A stretch of 52,852 bases of DNA from contig NZ_CAJXTC010000036.1 of assembly GCF_913060805.1 (NCBI RefSeq), forward strand, positions 1 through 52,852, given 5' to 3'. A program made the translations under genes and the position numbers. Source of the stretch: an uncultured Draconibacterium sp. Lineage in GTDB: Bacteria > Bacteroidota > Bacteroidia > Bacteroidales > Prolixibacteraceae. Shown here in pieces: positions 42,301 through 51,289 of this stretch. The notes under the pieces were generated by a model. It was not told the DNA's origin and searched no databases. It was given only the letters and a program-made list of their open reading frames with translations. The first letter of the stretch is position 1; every line of letters begins with the position of its first letter.

Positions 42301-42918
42301 ATGAATGAATTTACAAGATCGATACTGTTATTACTCGTTTTATTAAATCCGTTTTTGGTAATCGTTTATTTAATCGACATTGTTCAAAAGCTCGATAATA
42401 AGCAGTTCAGGCGGGTATTAGTTCGTGCAGGACTTATTTCGTGTGTTGCTTTCTGCAGTTTCGCTGTGCTGGGCGACCGGATTTTCTCCGATGTATTTCA
42501 AATTCGTTTTGCCTCGTTCCAGTTGTTCGGAGGTATTGTTTTCCTGCTCATTGGTCTGCAGTTTGTTTTTCGCGGGCCTACTGCCATCGAGATATTACGC
42601 GGCGAATCGAAACACATTGCCGGAGCCATTGCCATGCCGGTTTTAATTGGTCCGGGAACCATTAGTGCCAGTGTGGTTATTGGTAAACGTAACGATATTT
42701 TAATCTCGTGCGCATCTATTATTGTAGCGGTTATGCTGTGTATTCTGGTTTTGGTGTTTTTGAAATTTCTGCACGATGTAATCCGTCAAAAACGCGAAGA
42801 ACTAATTGAGCGCTACTTTGATTTAGCCGGACGTATTACCGCCCTTTTTGTTGGTTCGGTAGCCATTGAAATGATTATGGCCGGTGTAAAATCGTGGTTG
42901 AATTTGCATTGGAGTTAA
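42301..42918 (+). CDS. MarC-family membrane protein
   Basis: The 205-residue protein has six hydrophobic segments with the MarC hallmarks: LNPFLVIVYLIDI at the start, FQLFGGIVFLLIGLQF near 75, and AIAMPVLIGPGTISASVVIG near 108. The last includes the P-x-L-x-G-P-G-T-I signature. The family's role remains unclear; an early link of E. coli marC to antibiotic resistance was not upheld. The gene ends 2 nt before the convergent FKBP gene. Confidence 0.88.
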   Translation: MNEFTRSILLLLVLLNPFLVIVYLIDIVQKLDNKQFRRVLVRAGLISCVAFCSFAVLGDRIFSDVFQIRFASFQLFGGIVFLLIGLQFVFRGPTAIEILRGESKHIAGAIAMPVLIGPGTISASVVIGKRNDILISCASIIVAVMLCILVLVFLKFLHDVIRQKREELIERYFDLAGRITALFVGSVAIEMIMAGVKSWLNLHWS

Positions 42919-42920
42919 TC

Positions 42921-43352
42921 TCAGCAAATCTCCACCAAACGAATATCAAAACTCAAAACTGCATTTGGCGGAATTTTATTACCCGTTCCTTTTCGTCCCC
43001 AGGCCAGGTCGGCAGGCACCCAGAATTTATAACGGCTCCCCACGCTCATCATGGGTAATCCTTCCTGTAGTCCCTCGATAAGTTCTTCTATTTTAACTTC
43101 GTCGGGCTGGTTTTGGCGGTAGGTATCTTCCAGTATTTTGCCGTCGAGCAGTAAGGCGCGCTGATGTATTTTAACCGTATCAAAAAGCCCGGGTTTTGGT
43201 CCTTGCTGTTCATCAACAATTGAATATTGCAAACCACTGGCGGTTTCTAAAACACCGGTTTTTTGTTTGTTGTTTTGCAAAAAATCTTCACCCGATTTCC
43301 GGTTGTTTCCGGCCGATCCTTTACTACGTGCTTTTTTCTCTCTGCGTGCCAT
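42921..43352 (-). CDS. FKBP-type peptidyl-prolyl isomerase
   Basis: The 143-residue protein starts with a Lys/Arg-rich segment (ARREKKARSKGS) with no signal peptide, so it is probably cytoplasmic. The FKBP domain has LQYSIVDEQQGPKPGLFDTVKIHQRALLLDGKIL, LIEGLQEGLPMMSVGSRYKFWVPADLAWGRKGTGNKIPPNAVLSFDIRLVEI. Key pocket residues (Asp/Tyr/Phe) are partly changed: the usual V-H-Y reads IHQ and Y-G reads WG. It belongs to the group of short MIP/FkpA-like domains. It is a single-gene unit convergent with marC. Confidence 0.88.
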   Translation of the reverse strand: MARREKKARSKGSAGNNRKSGEDFLQNNKQKTGVLETASGLQYSIVDEQQGPKPGLFDTVKIHQRALLLDGKILEDTYRQNQPDEVKIEELIEGLQEGLPMMSVGSRYKFWVPADLAWGRKGTGNKIPPNAVLSFDIRLVEIC

Positions 43353-43431
43353 GTTACTCTTTCATTATTAAGAACTAATACAAAGTAAATGAAAATCAGA
43401 AAGTAAGTTTTAAATTTTGCGGCTGAAGTTC

Positions 43432-43439
43432 TATATTTG
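43432..43439 (+). promoter_or_regulatory. -7 box upstream of the exported protein gene at 43499
   Basis: TATATTTG matches TAnnTTTG. The leader to the ATG at 43499 would be about 55 nt and ends in a strong Shine-Dalgarno sequence. Confidence 0.45.
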
Positions 43440-43498
43440 GGCTGCTTTTAATACATATTTACTTTTAAACCAACTTGAACCCGATAAGGAGGACTAAA

Positions 43499-44788
43499 AT
43501 GATACTGCGCTGTCTCACCATTTTTTCACTTTTAATTTGTTTTGCATTTAGTAGCGTTTCGGCTGCCGATAATCCGGAGAAAGACGTTCGGATAAAAAGT
43601 CGTGGATCGTTGTCGTACAACAAACGCGATTCCAAAATTAAGGTTTACATCGAAGGCGTTCGGCTCGACATGGACTACATGCGCCGCAATATGCGTTTTG
43701 CCGATTTTGTGAACGATCCGGCCGTTGCCGATGTACACATCATTATAAATAACCGGGTGAGCGGTTCGGGTGGTATGGTTTATTCGCTGATGTACAACAA
43801 CCTTACGTTCGAGAATTTTAGCGATTTTACCATAACCTGCACTACACTTGCCGACGATACAAACGAAGAGGAACGTCAGAAACTGAAAGATGCACTTTCG
43901 TTAGGATTAATGCCTTTTGTAAGCCAGACAAAAGCATCGGATCAGCTGAGTTTCCGTTACCGTGGCGACGCAGAACCCGGACAAGTAGAGCTTGTGGAAG
44001 ATCCGTGGCACAACTGGACTTTTAGAGGTGATGTTAGCGGCCGTGTGAATCTCGAAGAAAGCAAAAAGAATTATAACTATTCGTTTAATGCGCGTGCTGA
44101 TAAGGTTACCGAAGAAATCAGGATAAGGAATAACGCACGTCGCTCGGTAAATACACAGAAATACACTTCCGACGGAGAAGAGTACCGTTCGGATAACACT
44201 TCAACGTATGCCTCGTCGAGTGCGGTAAAAAGTTTAACATCGCGTTGGTCGACAGGTTTGTTCGGAAGTTTTTCCAACAGCAATTACCGCAATACCAAAT
44301 ACTCGATGTCGGTAAAACCTGCAGTGGAGTATAATATTTTTCCATGGGACGTATCGGACCGAAAAGTGTTTACCATTGCCTATTATATTGGTCCCGAGTG
44401 GATGAAATATTACGAGGAATCGATATACGACAAAATGGAAGAAAGCCTTTGGGAGCAGTCGTTGCGATTGGATTTGCAGATTGTGCAAACCTGGGGCGAA
44501 GTAAAAGCCGGATTAAATGCTACAAATTATATGCACGACTGGACCAAAAACCGGATTACTTTCGATACCGATTTGTCGGTTCGTATTATTCGCGGGCTTT
44601 CGGTGCGAATGGGTTTTACGGTTGAGAATGTACACGACCAGATTTATCTGCCTAAAGGTGAAATTTCGTTGGAAGATTTGTTGCTGAATAAGGTGCAGCT
44701 GCCTTCAGCTTTCGAAGTAGGAGCTAACGTGGGAATCCGTGTGCAGTTTGGTTCAATCTATAATAATATTGTGAATAACAGGCTGTAG
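43499..44788 (+). CDS. Exported beta-rich, probable outer membrane protein of unknown function
   Basis: The start at 43499 is chosen because a strong ribosome binding site (aaggagg) lies 7 nt before it and the signal peptide then starts cleanly (ILRCLTIFSLLICFAFSSVSA). The earlier ATG at 43475 has no such site. The 429-residue protein has a short N-terminal soluble part (IKVYIEGVRLDMDYMRRNMRFADFV; VADVHIIINNRV), then strands with alternating aromatic and polar residues that resemble an outer membrane barrel (YSFNARADK, WSTGLFGSFSNSNYRNTKYS, SVRIIRGLSVRMGFTVENVHD). No family is recognised. Confidence 0.75.
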   Translation: MILRCLTIFSLLICFAFSSVSAADNPEKDVRIKSRGSLSYNKRDSKIKVYIEGVRLDMDYMRRNMRFADFVNDPAVADVHIIINNRVSGSGGMVYSLMYNNLTFENFSDFTITCTTLADDTNEEERQKLKDALSLGLMPFVSQTKASDQLSFRYRGDAEPGQVELVEDPWHNWTFRGDVSGRVNLEESKKNYNYSFNARADKVTEEIRIRNNARRSVNTQKYTSDGEEYRSDNTSTYASSSAVKSLTSRWSTGLFGSFSNSNYRNTKYSMSVKPAVEYNIFPWDVSDRKVFTIAYYIGPEWMKYYEESIYDKMEESLWEQSLRLDLQIVQTWGEVKAGLNATNYMHDWTKNRITFDTDLSVRIIRGLSVRMGFTVENVHDQIYLPKGEISLEDLLLNKVQLPSAFEVGANVGIRVQFGSIYNNIVNNRL

Positions 44789-44871
44789 AGTTAGCTACGA
44801 GATTCGAGATTCGAGTTGCGGGCTGATTGTTTTTGAAGTCGAAAATCTACATCAATCTCATTCAATCTGCA

Positions 44872-45579
44872 TCAATCTTTCTTCACTGTCGCAATTACAA
44901 CCACGCGTGTTGCCATTTGAAATCCATGTTGTTTCAAGGCTTTTTCTATTTCAGGAATTTGCTTTTTCATATCGTGGTATTCCGGCTTGTCTTCAATTTG
45001 GCCGAGCATTTCGGTTAGCTTTTCTTTTCGCTCAGCAATTTCTTCAGGCGTTGGTTCTACGCGATCTTTTTCATTGTTAAAGGCTACGCAAATTTCCAAT
45101 CCTGCTTTTTCAACCTGCTCCAGAATTTCGGCGCGGGTGAATGTTTCTTTGTGGCAAACTCCTTTCAGGCGATCAACTGTACTACGAAAATGATGCATGC
45201 TTTTGTGCACTTCCTGTGCCGGATTCAGGTTATCGCTAAAAAGCTCGTTTACAATAATCCAACCACCCGGTTTTACCACACGTTTCATTTCGTTGAAAGT
45301 TTGCTGAACATCCGGCAAGTGGTGCATCGCCATCGAAATACTTGCAGCATCGAAAGTGGAATCCGGAAAATCCAGTTTTTCGCCGGTCATTTTCATACAT
45401 TGCACATCGGGATGCATTTTTGTAGCCTCTTCAAGCGATGTTTTGTCCGGATCGATTCCGGTGAATTTCGTATCACTGAACGTCTCCTTTAAAACCGAAA
45501 TAAAACTCCCGGTTCCGGTGCCAACATCCAAAAGGGTGCTGACTGTTTTGTCCTGAAAAAATTGGTGTAGTTGTTCCAT
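44872..45579 (-). CDS. Class I SAM-dependent methyltransferase
   Basis: The 235-residue protein carries motif I (LLDVGTGTGSFISVL), motif II (FTGIDPDKTSLEEA), and STFDAASISMAMHHLPDVQQTFNEMKRVVKPGGWIIVNEL with the typical H-H-L post-motif and GG-W strand. It resembles UbiE/small-molecule methyltransferases; the substrate is unknown. Its start codon overlaps the stop of the TauE/SafE gene by 1 nt, so the two are translationally coupled. Confidence 0.88.
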   Translation of the reverse strand: MEQLHQFFQDKTVSTLLDVGTGTGSFISVLKETFSDTKFTGIDPDKTSLEEATKMHPDVQCMKMTGEKLDFPDSTFDAASISMAMHHLPDVQQTFNEMKRVVKPGGWIIVNELFSDNLNPAQEVHKSMHHFRSTVDRLKGVCHKETFTRAEILEQVEKAGLEICVAFNNEKDRVEPTPEEIAERKEKLTEMLGQIEDKPEYHDMKKQIPEIEKALKQHGFQMATRVVVIATVKKD

Positions 45580-46325
45580 CAGATCAAGAGTAAAAATGCC
45601 GACAGGGCGGTTACGATTATTACAGCGGTTCGGTAGAGTTTATCTGATATTTTTTGTACCAGTTTTATTCCGGCAAAAGCACCGATCGCGATGGCCGGTA
45701 AAAGCATCAGGTCGAGCGTGAGTGTATTCCAGTTAATGGTTTTCCACACGAAAATATGCAAGGGAAATTTCGAAAAATTAACGATCAGGAAGAACCAGGC
45801 TCCGGTACCAATGAAACTGTTTTTTGGCAAATGCATGGCCAGCAGGTAAATGGCAAAAATAGGACCGGCCACATTACCGATCATTGTAGCGAAACCTCCT
45901 AAAATACCCATCATTGCAGAGAACCACCAGGTGTCGGGGAACAGGTTTTGTCCTTTTTTGCGGTCGCGCCAAAGCATAAGGCCAATACACAGAAATACCA
46001 AAATGGCGATTATATTTTTAAACCAGGTATCGTTTACCACTTCGCCAACCCACAGCGCAATGCCAATTCCTACAAAAGCCCACGGAAGTAGTTTCCACAG
46101 GTATTTCCATTCGGCATGACGGTGGTAATAACCAACGCCAAAAAGATCGGCCATCATTAACATTGGTAGTAAAATTCCGGTGGAGGCTTTTCCTCCAAAA
46201 ATGAGTGCCAGCGCAGGAACAACCAGCATTGAAACGCCGGGAACGCCAACTTTCGACATGCCAATCAGCATGCCACACACCGCTAATAAAATCCACTGAA
46301 GCGTAGAGAAGTCAAGTTCGAGCAT
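45579..46325 (-). CDS. TauE/SafE-family transporter
   Basis: The 248-residue protein has about eight membrane segments. The first contains the family motif GMLIGMSKVGVPGVSMLVVPALALIFGGKASTGILLPML, and the second repeat reads GGFATMIGNVAGPIFAIYLL. This family moves sulfite, sulfonates or other anions across the cytoplasmic membrane. The substrate cannot be inferred. It is the first gene of a two-gene unit with the methyltransferase, an odd but tightly coupled pair. Confidence 0.9.
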   Translation of the reverse strand: MLELDFSTLQWILLAVCGMLIGMSKVGVPGVSMLVVPALALIFGGKASTGILLPMLMMADLFGVGYYHRHAEWKYLWKLLPWAFVGIGIALWVGEVVNDTWFKNIIAILVFLCIGLMLWRDRKKGQNLFPDTWWFSAMMGILGGFATMIGNVAGPIFAIYLLAMHLPKNSFIGTGAWFFLIVNFSKFPLHIFVWKTINWNTLTLDLMLLPAIAIGAFAGIKLVQKISDKLYRTAVIIVTALSAFLLLI

Positions 46326-46375
46326 AGCAAAAAAGATAAGTTGCTAATGTAATAATAAATATGGAACAGGGCAGA

Positions 46376-46403
46376 AAAGAAAAGGTCCCGCGGGAGCGGG
46401 ACC
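46376..46403 (-). terminator. Rho-independent terminator of a putative short transcript
   Basis: A perfect 8-bp stem ggtcccgc / gcgggacc with a 4-nt loop is followed on the minus strand by ttttctttt. It lies 51 nt upstream of the TauE/SafE start and about 210 nt after the YkvA stop. Confidence 0.7.
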
Positions 46404-46535
46404 AGTCTAGCTAACAATTCGAAGGTAGATCGTACCTCCTCAAAAAACAAAAAACAAAAACCATGTTCAAGGCCTAAGCCTCACTTTCAATCACTCAATT
46501 TAAAAACATGCTACTTATTAAATATGTAGCTTTTT
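46404..46535 (-). ncRNA. Putative short transcript with a 17-codon frame
   Basis: From a sigma-54-like site to a strong terminator there is about 155 nt on the minus strand. It contains hairpin gctac/gtagc near 46510-46530 and an AUG at 46464. That frame has 17 codons, is rich in Phe and Val, and stops at 46411. There is no Shine-Dalgarno sequence. It may be a small RNA or a leader peptide. Confidence 0.35.
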
Positions 46536-46542
46536 AGATATA

Positions 46543-46558
46543 TGCAAAGCGCATGCCA
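46543..46558 (-). promoter_or_regulatory. Sigma-54-like promoter on the minus strand
   Basis: Read on the minus strand, TGGCAT-N5-TTGCA has the -24 GG and -12 GC pairs at the spacing required for sigma-54 (consensus TGGCAC-N5-TTGCA). It points towards the terminator at 46376-46403. Confidence 0.45.
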
Positions 46559-46612
46559 TAACTTTCATAAAAGCAGTAGTTTAACCTCTGTTAACGTGCT
46601 TGTAAAAAAGTC

Positions 46613-46993
46613 TTAAAAAGTCTTTTTATCGATGTCCTGAAGTTCTTTGGGGTCGATTTCGCCAAACCATTCGTTGAGTTTTTCGCGTGCTTTGGCTTTA
46701 ATTTCGGGGGTGATACTGCCTGCAACTGCCGATAGTGTAAAAAGCAAAACGCCCAGGTCGTCGCTGAAACCAATGATGGGGGTCAGGTCAACTATGGCGT
46801 CGGTGGGTAGAATAAAATAACCCAATGCGGCTGCGATGCTGAGTTTGGTTTTTAAGCCAACGCCTTTGTCTTCGAAAGTGTAGTACAATAGCAAAACGGC
46901 ATAAACAACCTTGGCTCCGGCAGTTTTGCCAAACTTTTTGAGCTTGTCCCACAGCGATTGTTCGGAGAAATATTTTGAATACTTGTCGTACAT
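46613..46993 (-). CDS. YkvA-like DUF1232 membrane protein
   Basis: The 126-residue protein has the DUF1232 segment with two hydrophobic helices. The first part is GAKVVYAVLLLYYTFEDKGVGLKTKLSIAAALGYFILPTDAIVDLTPIIGFSDDLGVLLFTLSAV, with the P-x-D-A-I-x-D-x-x-P motif typical of YkvA proteins. Function is unknown in the family. It begins 6 nt downstream of the dusB stop and is probably cotranscribed. Confidence 0.88.
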   Translation of the reverse strand: MYDKYSKYFSEQSLWDKLKKFGKTAGAKVVYAVLLLYYTFEDKGVGLKTKLSIAAALGYFILPTDAIVDLTPIIGFSDDLGVLLFTLSAVAGSITPEIKAKAREKLNEWFGEIDPKELQDIDKKTF

Positions 46994-46998
46994 AGTTT

Positions 46999-48012
46999 CT
47001 ATTTTAAGCTGGCAGTTGAAAAATCGAGCTGAAATGCACCGTATTGTTCGGTAATTTTTTCAAGGATGGCGTGCACATCGTCGTTTGTTTCGGCACGAAG
47101 TAATTGAATTTTAAGTTCCCTGAAATTCGGTAATCCCGGGAAATATTTGGCAAAATGACGGCGCATCATCAAAATACCCGAGCGTTCATTGTCGCGCCAC
47201 TCGAGGTTTAGCCGCAATTGTTCCTTTAAAACTTCTACCACTTCGTTTACGGTTGGTTGTGGAAGTTCTTCCCCGGTTTGCAGGTAATGTTTTACCTCGC
47301 GGAATAACCACGGCCGGCCAATGGCTCCACGACCGATCATCAAGGCATCAACACCCGTTTCATCAAGCAATTGTTTGGCTTTTTTACCGCTGTTGATGTC
47401 GCCGTTTCCAATGATGGGAATCTGTATTTTAGGATTGTTTTTTACTTCGCCAATCAAGGTCCAGTCGGCTTCACCGGTGTACAGCTGTTCGCGTGTACGT
47501 CCGTGGATGGCCAGCGCCTGAATCCCGGCATCCTGCAATCGTTCGGCCACTTCAACAATGGGGAGATTCCCGGCCGACCAGCCCAGTCGTGTTTTTGCAG
47601 TAACCGGAGTTTTGACTGCTTTCACAATTTCGGCAGTCATTTTCTGCATTTTGTCCACGTCTTTCAACATTGCCGACCCCGCACCGTGTCGCACGATCTT
47701 TTTCATGGGGCAACCATAATTGATGTCGATAAAATCAGGCTCAAATTCTTCGGCAACCTGTGCTGCACGCACCATCGAATCGATATTGTGTCCATAGATC
47801 TGAATGGCTACCGGGCGATCGAATTCAAACAAGTGCATTTTTTGTTTGGTCTTCTCTATATCGCGCACCAGTGCCTCCGACGATACAAATTCGGTGTACA
47901 TTACATCGGCACCAAATTTTTTGCACATCATCCTAAACGACTTGTAGGTGACATCTTCCATCGGTGCCAGAAAAAGGGGAGTGCCCTCCAATTCTATATT
48001 TCCAATCCTCAT
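46999..48012 (-). CDS. dusB: tRNA dihydrouridine synthase, DusB type
   Basis: The 337-residue protein begins MRIGNIELEGTPLFLAPMEDVTYKSFRMMC. I chose this Met because an agagga ribosome site lies 4 nt before it. A Met one codon upstream and a longer frame to 48045 are possible, but less supported. Hallmarks are the FMN barrel start APMEDVT, FIDINYGCPMKKIVRHGAGSAMLKD with the catalytic Cys near residue 100, HGRTREQLYTGEADW, and GNGDINSGKKA with ALMIGRGAIGRPWLF. It reduces uridines in the tRNA D-loop using NADPH. The ykvA-like gene is downstream. Confidence 0.93.
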   Translation of the reverse strand: MRIGNIELEGTPLFLAPMEDVTYKSFRMMCKKFGADVMYTEFVSSEALVRDIEKTKQKMHLFEFDRPVAIQIYGHNIDSMVRAAQVAEEFEPDFIDINYGCPMKKIVRHGAGSAMLKDVDKMQKMTAEIVKAVKTPVTAKTRLGWSAGNLPIVEVAERLQDAGIQALAIHGRTREQLYTGEADWTLIGEVKNNPKIQIPIIGNGDINSGKKAKQLLDETGVDALMIGRGAIGRPWLFREVKHYLQTGEELPQPTVNEVVEVLKEQLRLNLEWRDNERSGILMMRRHFAKYFPGLPNFRELKIQLLRAETNDDVHAILEKITEQYGAFQLDFSTASLK

Positions 48013-48068
48013 CATTCCTCTGAAAATTGCTGCAAAAATAACCAAAAATATTTGGGATCGAATTTGGT

Positions 48069-49259
48069 TTAAATCAGTCGTTTAACTTTTGCATTCGAGG
48101 TCAATTTCATTGTTTTGAAATCGATGCCGGTAATCAGGTTTACACCGGGTTTTTTGCCTTTTTCAAATGTTCCAAAAGTGTCATCGATATTTAATGCTTT
48201 TGCTCCGTTTAGGCAGGCCCACGAAAGTAATTCTTCGAGAGAAGTTTCCGGGAAATTTTGCTGAACGGTAAGCATCTCCTGCAGAATAGAAAGTTCGGTA
48301 TTCGATGCCAGGCTGTCGGTTCCCAAACAGATCTGCAGCTTTTCATCCCTGAAAAGATCGATAGGAGGCAGTTCGTTTTCAATGTAAAGGTTGGAGTTTG
48401 GACACAATACAAAATAGGTTTTTGCAAGATCGCGATACTGTTTTAATACTTCGATATCCTGCTTTTTTGTTTGTGTGTTATGTATCAGCAAAAGTTGATT
48501 TTCTTTTGGCAGAAATGGAAGAATGGACTGCAGCGACGATTTTCCGGTGGGTTTAAAGTGTGTCGCATCCAGCTTTAAATTATTGGTGAAATGCCTGGCA
48601 ATATCTCCTTCTCCCGATAAAAATAGTTCTGTTTCCGCTCTGCTTTCCTGGTTGTGAATGGAGAATGGCCCTCCGTTTTTCCGAGCTTCATTTAGCACCT
48701 TTTCAAACAAATCCTGAGATACCGAATACGGCGAATGCGGAACGATGGAGGCAGAAAGATCAGCTTTTTGAAACGATTCAAGCACTTCTGCAGCTTTGTT
48801 AAAAGCCCGCTCCGCGCGCGACGGATGAAATCCAAAAGCCTCAACAAAAGTATGGTAGTAGTTTCTGCTTTTTTGTTTTACCGAAAGCGAAAGATCGGAG
48901 TTGGAAACATCGCCAACAGCCGCAATTCCTGCTGCCCACATTTTTCGGTCGGCAATTTGCATGGCCTTTTCCTTGTTTGCAGGCTCATCTCTTAAGCGAT
49001 TGATTTTTTCCAGAAATCCGCTAAAACCAGCGTGTTTTTCTATTTTGTTGTGGAGGTGCGAAAATTCTAAATGGCAATGGGCGTTTACAAATCCGGGCGT
49101 TAAAATGCCGCTGTAAAATTCCACTCCGGCTTCTTCGCGAAATGAATCACCACGATCCAAAATGTCGATAACTGTTCCTTCATCGTCGCAAACTAAAATT
49201 CCGTTTTTTATTGGCGAAGTTGTTCCGGGGAAGACGTATGTGGCGGCGATTTTTCTCAC
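48069..49259 (-). CDS. Amidohydrolase, chlorohydrolase/aminodeaminase-like
   Basis: The 396-residue protein has the amidohydrolase metal set: H-x-H in NAHCHLEFSHL near residue 60, His in GPFSIHNQES near 195, His in LLIHNT near 255, and Asp in LGTDSLAS near 314. The flanking FLSGEGDIARHF and FVLCPNSNLYIEN segments fit the Atz/Trz/aminofutalosine deaminase branch. In several Bacteroidota such genes relate to the futalosine menaquinone pathway, but that is weak inference here. It would hydrolyse an amine-bearing ring. It lies 11 nt downstream of a DUF4296 gene on the same strand. Confidence 0.85.
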   Translation of the reverse strand: MRKIAATYVFPGTTSPIKNGILVCDDEGTVIDILDRGDSFREEAGVEFYSGILTPGFVNAHCHLEFSHLHNKIEKHAGFSGFLEKINRLRDEPANKEKAMQIADRKMWAAGIAAVGDVSNSDLSLSVKQKSRNYYHTFVEAFGFHPSRAERAFNKAAEVLESFQKADLSASIVPHSPYSVSQDLFEKVLNEARKNGGPFSIHNQESRAETELFLSGEGDIARHFTNNLKLDATHFKPTGKSSLQSILPFLPKENQLLLIHNTQTKKQDIEVLKQYRDLAKTYFVLCPNSNLYIENELPPIDLFRDEKLQICLGTDSLASNTELSILQEMLTVQQNFPETSLEELLSWACLNGAKALNIDDTFGTFEKGKKPGVNLITGIDFKTMKLTSNAKVKRLI

Positions 49260-49270
49260 CTTGCAGTTAA

Positions 49271-49654
49271 TTATTCCTCTTCTTCAAATTTCAGCAATTC
49301 CTCTTTCCGACCTGAACGTTCCTGCTCCAATTCACTCAGGCGGCTCATCACTTTGCGGTACATTTTCTCGAAATCTTTAGGGAAACTTTCGTAGTAAACC
49401 AGTGATTGCTCAAATACCGAATCAGGAACTTCGTATTTGTCCAAAACCGAATAGTAAAAATTTTCTGTGCGGCTATGCTGCATCGCCGAATCGTACCTTA
49501 AATGGTTAAAAGTTGCATCGGCCAGGTGCACGTCAACCAGCATGTTGATCATTTTCTTTTCCTTGATCAAATGCTCGGGTTTGGGCATAATCTCGTTTTC
49601 GCACGCACTGAATGCGAATACAGCAATAATTAGTATCAGAAAGGCATTTTTCAT
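49271..49654 (-). CDS. DUF4296 lipoprotein
   Basis: The 127-residue protein has a lipoprotein signal (LIIAVFAFSAC, Cys at 18) followed by helices: EHLIKEKKMINMLVDVHLADATFNHL, FYYSVLDKYEVPDSVFEQSLVYY, and a charged tail. This matches the DUF4296 pattern seen in Bacteroidota; function unknown. It lies 11 nt upstream of the amidohydrolase, with which it probably forms an operon. Confidence 0.85.
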   Translation of the reverse strand: MKNAFLILIIAVFAFSACENEIMPKPEHLIKEKKMINMLVDVHLADATFNHLRYDSAMQHSRTENFYYSVLDKYEVPDSVFEQSLVYYESFPKDFEKMYRKVMSRLSELEQERSGRKEELLKFEEEE

Positions 49655-49750
49655 TTGGCTGCCAAATTATAAATAGTTAAATCGATTATCAAAAAAAGGT
49701 CGTTAAAAAAGCTTATTTGTGTGACGTTTTAATTTTATTGCCTTTAGAAT

Positions 49751-49820
49751 GTCATGCTGTCCGTCAGCTGACGGATTCAGCATCTAACAATATAGACCCT
49801 GAATCAAGTTCAGGGTGACG
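49751..49820. repeat. REP-like palindromic element, related to the one at 19.6 kb
   Basis: It has gtcatgctg, the perfect palindrome ccgtcagctgacgg (49761-49774), and cctgaatcaagttcagggtgac (end near 49819). The last part matches the minus strand of the 19.6-kb element except at a few bases. It lies between the DUF4296 gene and radA. The rest of the 250-nt gap has no other feature. Confidence 0.65.
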
Positions 49821-49904
49821 ATCGTTCCTCAACAATTTCGCTGATTTAATAGCGAGCTGAAATATTTTTCTGCGTAATTCTGCGCCATCTGCGAGAAATT
49901 ACTT

Positions 49905-51263
49905 TTATGCGAAAATAGTTTTAAATACTTCTTCTACCCGGCTTACTTTTACAATATCGATTTTAAATTTCGAGGCATCGAAACCTTTGTTCAGTGTTGG
50001 TACATAAATGCGCGAGAATCCCAGTTTGGCAGCTTCGGCAATACGTTGCTCGATGCGGCTTACGGCACGTATTTCTCCGGTTAATCCAACCTCGCCGGCA
50101 AAACATATTTTGTGGTTTATGGCAATGTCGATATTCGACGAAAGAATGGAGCAAATAACCGCCAAATCGGTTGCCGGATCATTGATTTTTAGTCCGCCGG
50201 CAATATTCAGGAAAACGTCTTTTGCAATGAGTTTAAAACCGGCGCGTTTTTCCAGAACGGCCAAAAGCATGTTCAAACGTCGTAAGTCAAAACCGGTTGA
50301 CGAACGCTGTGGAGTTCCATAAGCTGCCGAACTTACCAGTGCCTGAATCTCGATCAGGAAAGGCCGCACACCTTCGATGGTTGCAGCAATGGCAGTACCG
50401 CTCACATCGTCGCTTACTTTTGATATCAATTGCTCCGATGGATTGGTGATCTCGCGTAAACCATCGCTGCGCATTTCAAAAATGCCAAGCTCGTTGGTAG
50501 AGCCAAAACGGTTTTTGTTGGAGCGCAAAATGCGGTACATGTAATTGGTGTCGCCTTCAAACTGCAAAACGGTGTCGACCATGTGTTCCAGAACTTTTGG
50601 TCCGGCAAGGCTACCTTCTTTTGTAATGTGCCCGATCAGCACAACGGCAATATGATTTTTCTTCGCAAATTTCAAAATAGCGGATGTACACTCGCGAACC
50701 TGCCCAACTGAACCTGGTGATGACTCAATGAGTTCGGTTGAAATGGTTTGAATAGAATCGATGATCAGCAACTCCGGTTTTGCCTGTTCGCCTTGGGCGA
50801 TAATATGTTCCAGCGATGTTTCACTTAAAAACAGACAGTTGCTTTGTGCATTGCTTAAACGCTCGGCGCGCAGTTTTATCTGCTGCAAACTTTCTTCGCC
50901 CGAAATGTACAGGATCTTTTTCCCATTTAACCCCAATGCCAGTTGAAGCGCCAGTGTTGATTTTCCAATTCCGGGATCGCCACCTAAAAGTATCAGCGAA
51001 CCGGGAACGATTCCGCCGCCCAAGACACGGTTAAATTCTTCAATCCCCACAGAAATACGCTGGGTTCTGGCCATTTCGATATTTTCGAGCGTAATGGGTT
51101 GGTTCCCCGAAATCTGCACCGAAAGTTTTCCGGTAGATTGTTTCTTTTCTACAATCTCCTCAACATAAGTGTTCCACTCGTTGCAGGCGGAACATTTACC
51201 CAGCCATTTGGGCGATTGTGCACCGCAATTCTGACAGGTGTATATGGTTTTTGTTTTTGCCAT
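49905..51263 (-). CDS. radA: DNA repair protein RadA
   Basis: The 452-residue protein has a C4 zinc finger at the N-terminus (CQNCGAQSPKWLGKCSACNEW). The RecA-like core has Walker A GGDPGIGKST near 93 and Walker B LLIIDSIQTI near 165. The RadA motif KNRFGSTNELGIFEM lies near 250, and a Lon-like domain lacking the protease Ser follows. It acts in branch migration during homologous recombination and repair. It is a single-gene unit. Confidence 0.96.
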   Translation of the reverse strand: MAKTKTIYTCQNCGAQSPKWLGKCSACNEWNTYVEEIVEKKQSTGKLSVQISGNQPITLENIEMARTQRISVGIEEFNRVLGGGIVPGSLILLGGDPGIGKSTLALQLALGLNGKKILYISGEESLQQIKLRAERLSNAQSNCLFLSETSLEHIIAQGEQAKPELLIIDSIQTISTELIESSPGSVGQVRECTSAILKFAKKNHIAVVLIGHITKEGSLAGPKVLEHMVDTVLQFEGDTNYMYRILRSNKNRFGSTNELGIFEMRSDGLREITNPSEQLISKVSDDVSGTAIAATIEGVRPFLIEIQALVSSAAYGTPQRSSTGFDLRRLNMLLAVLEKRAGFKLIAKDVFLNIAGGLKINDPATDLAVICSILSSNIDIAINHKICFAGEVGLTGEIRAVSRIEQRIAEAAKLGFSRIYVPTLNKGFDASKFKIDIVKVSRVEEVFKTIFA

Positions 51264-51289
51264 TCGGAATTATTTTTGAATTAATTTTG

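Noticed and set aside
44795-44870. Tandem repeat gattcgagattcgag and catcaatct copies
   Set aside because: Too short and imperfect to count as more than low-complexity intergenic sequence.
47371-48072. 233-residue plus-strand frame
   Set aside because: Antisense shadow of dusB; no coherent domain, and dusB is certain.
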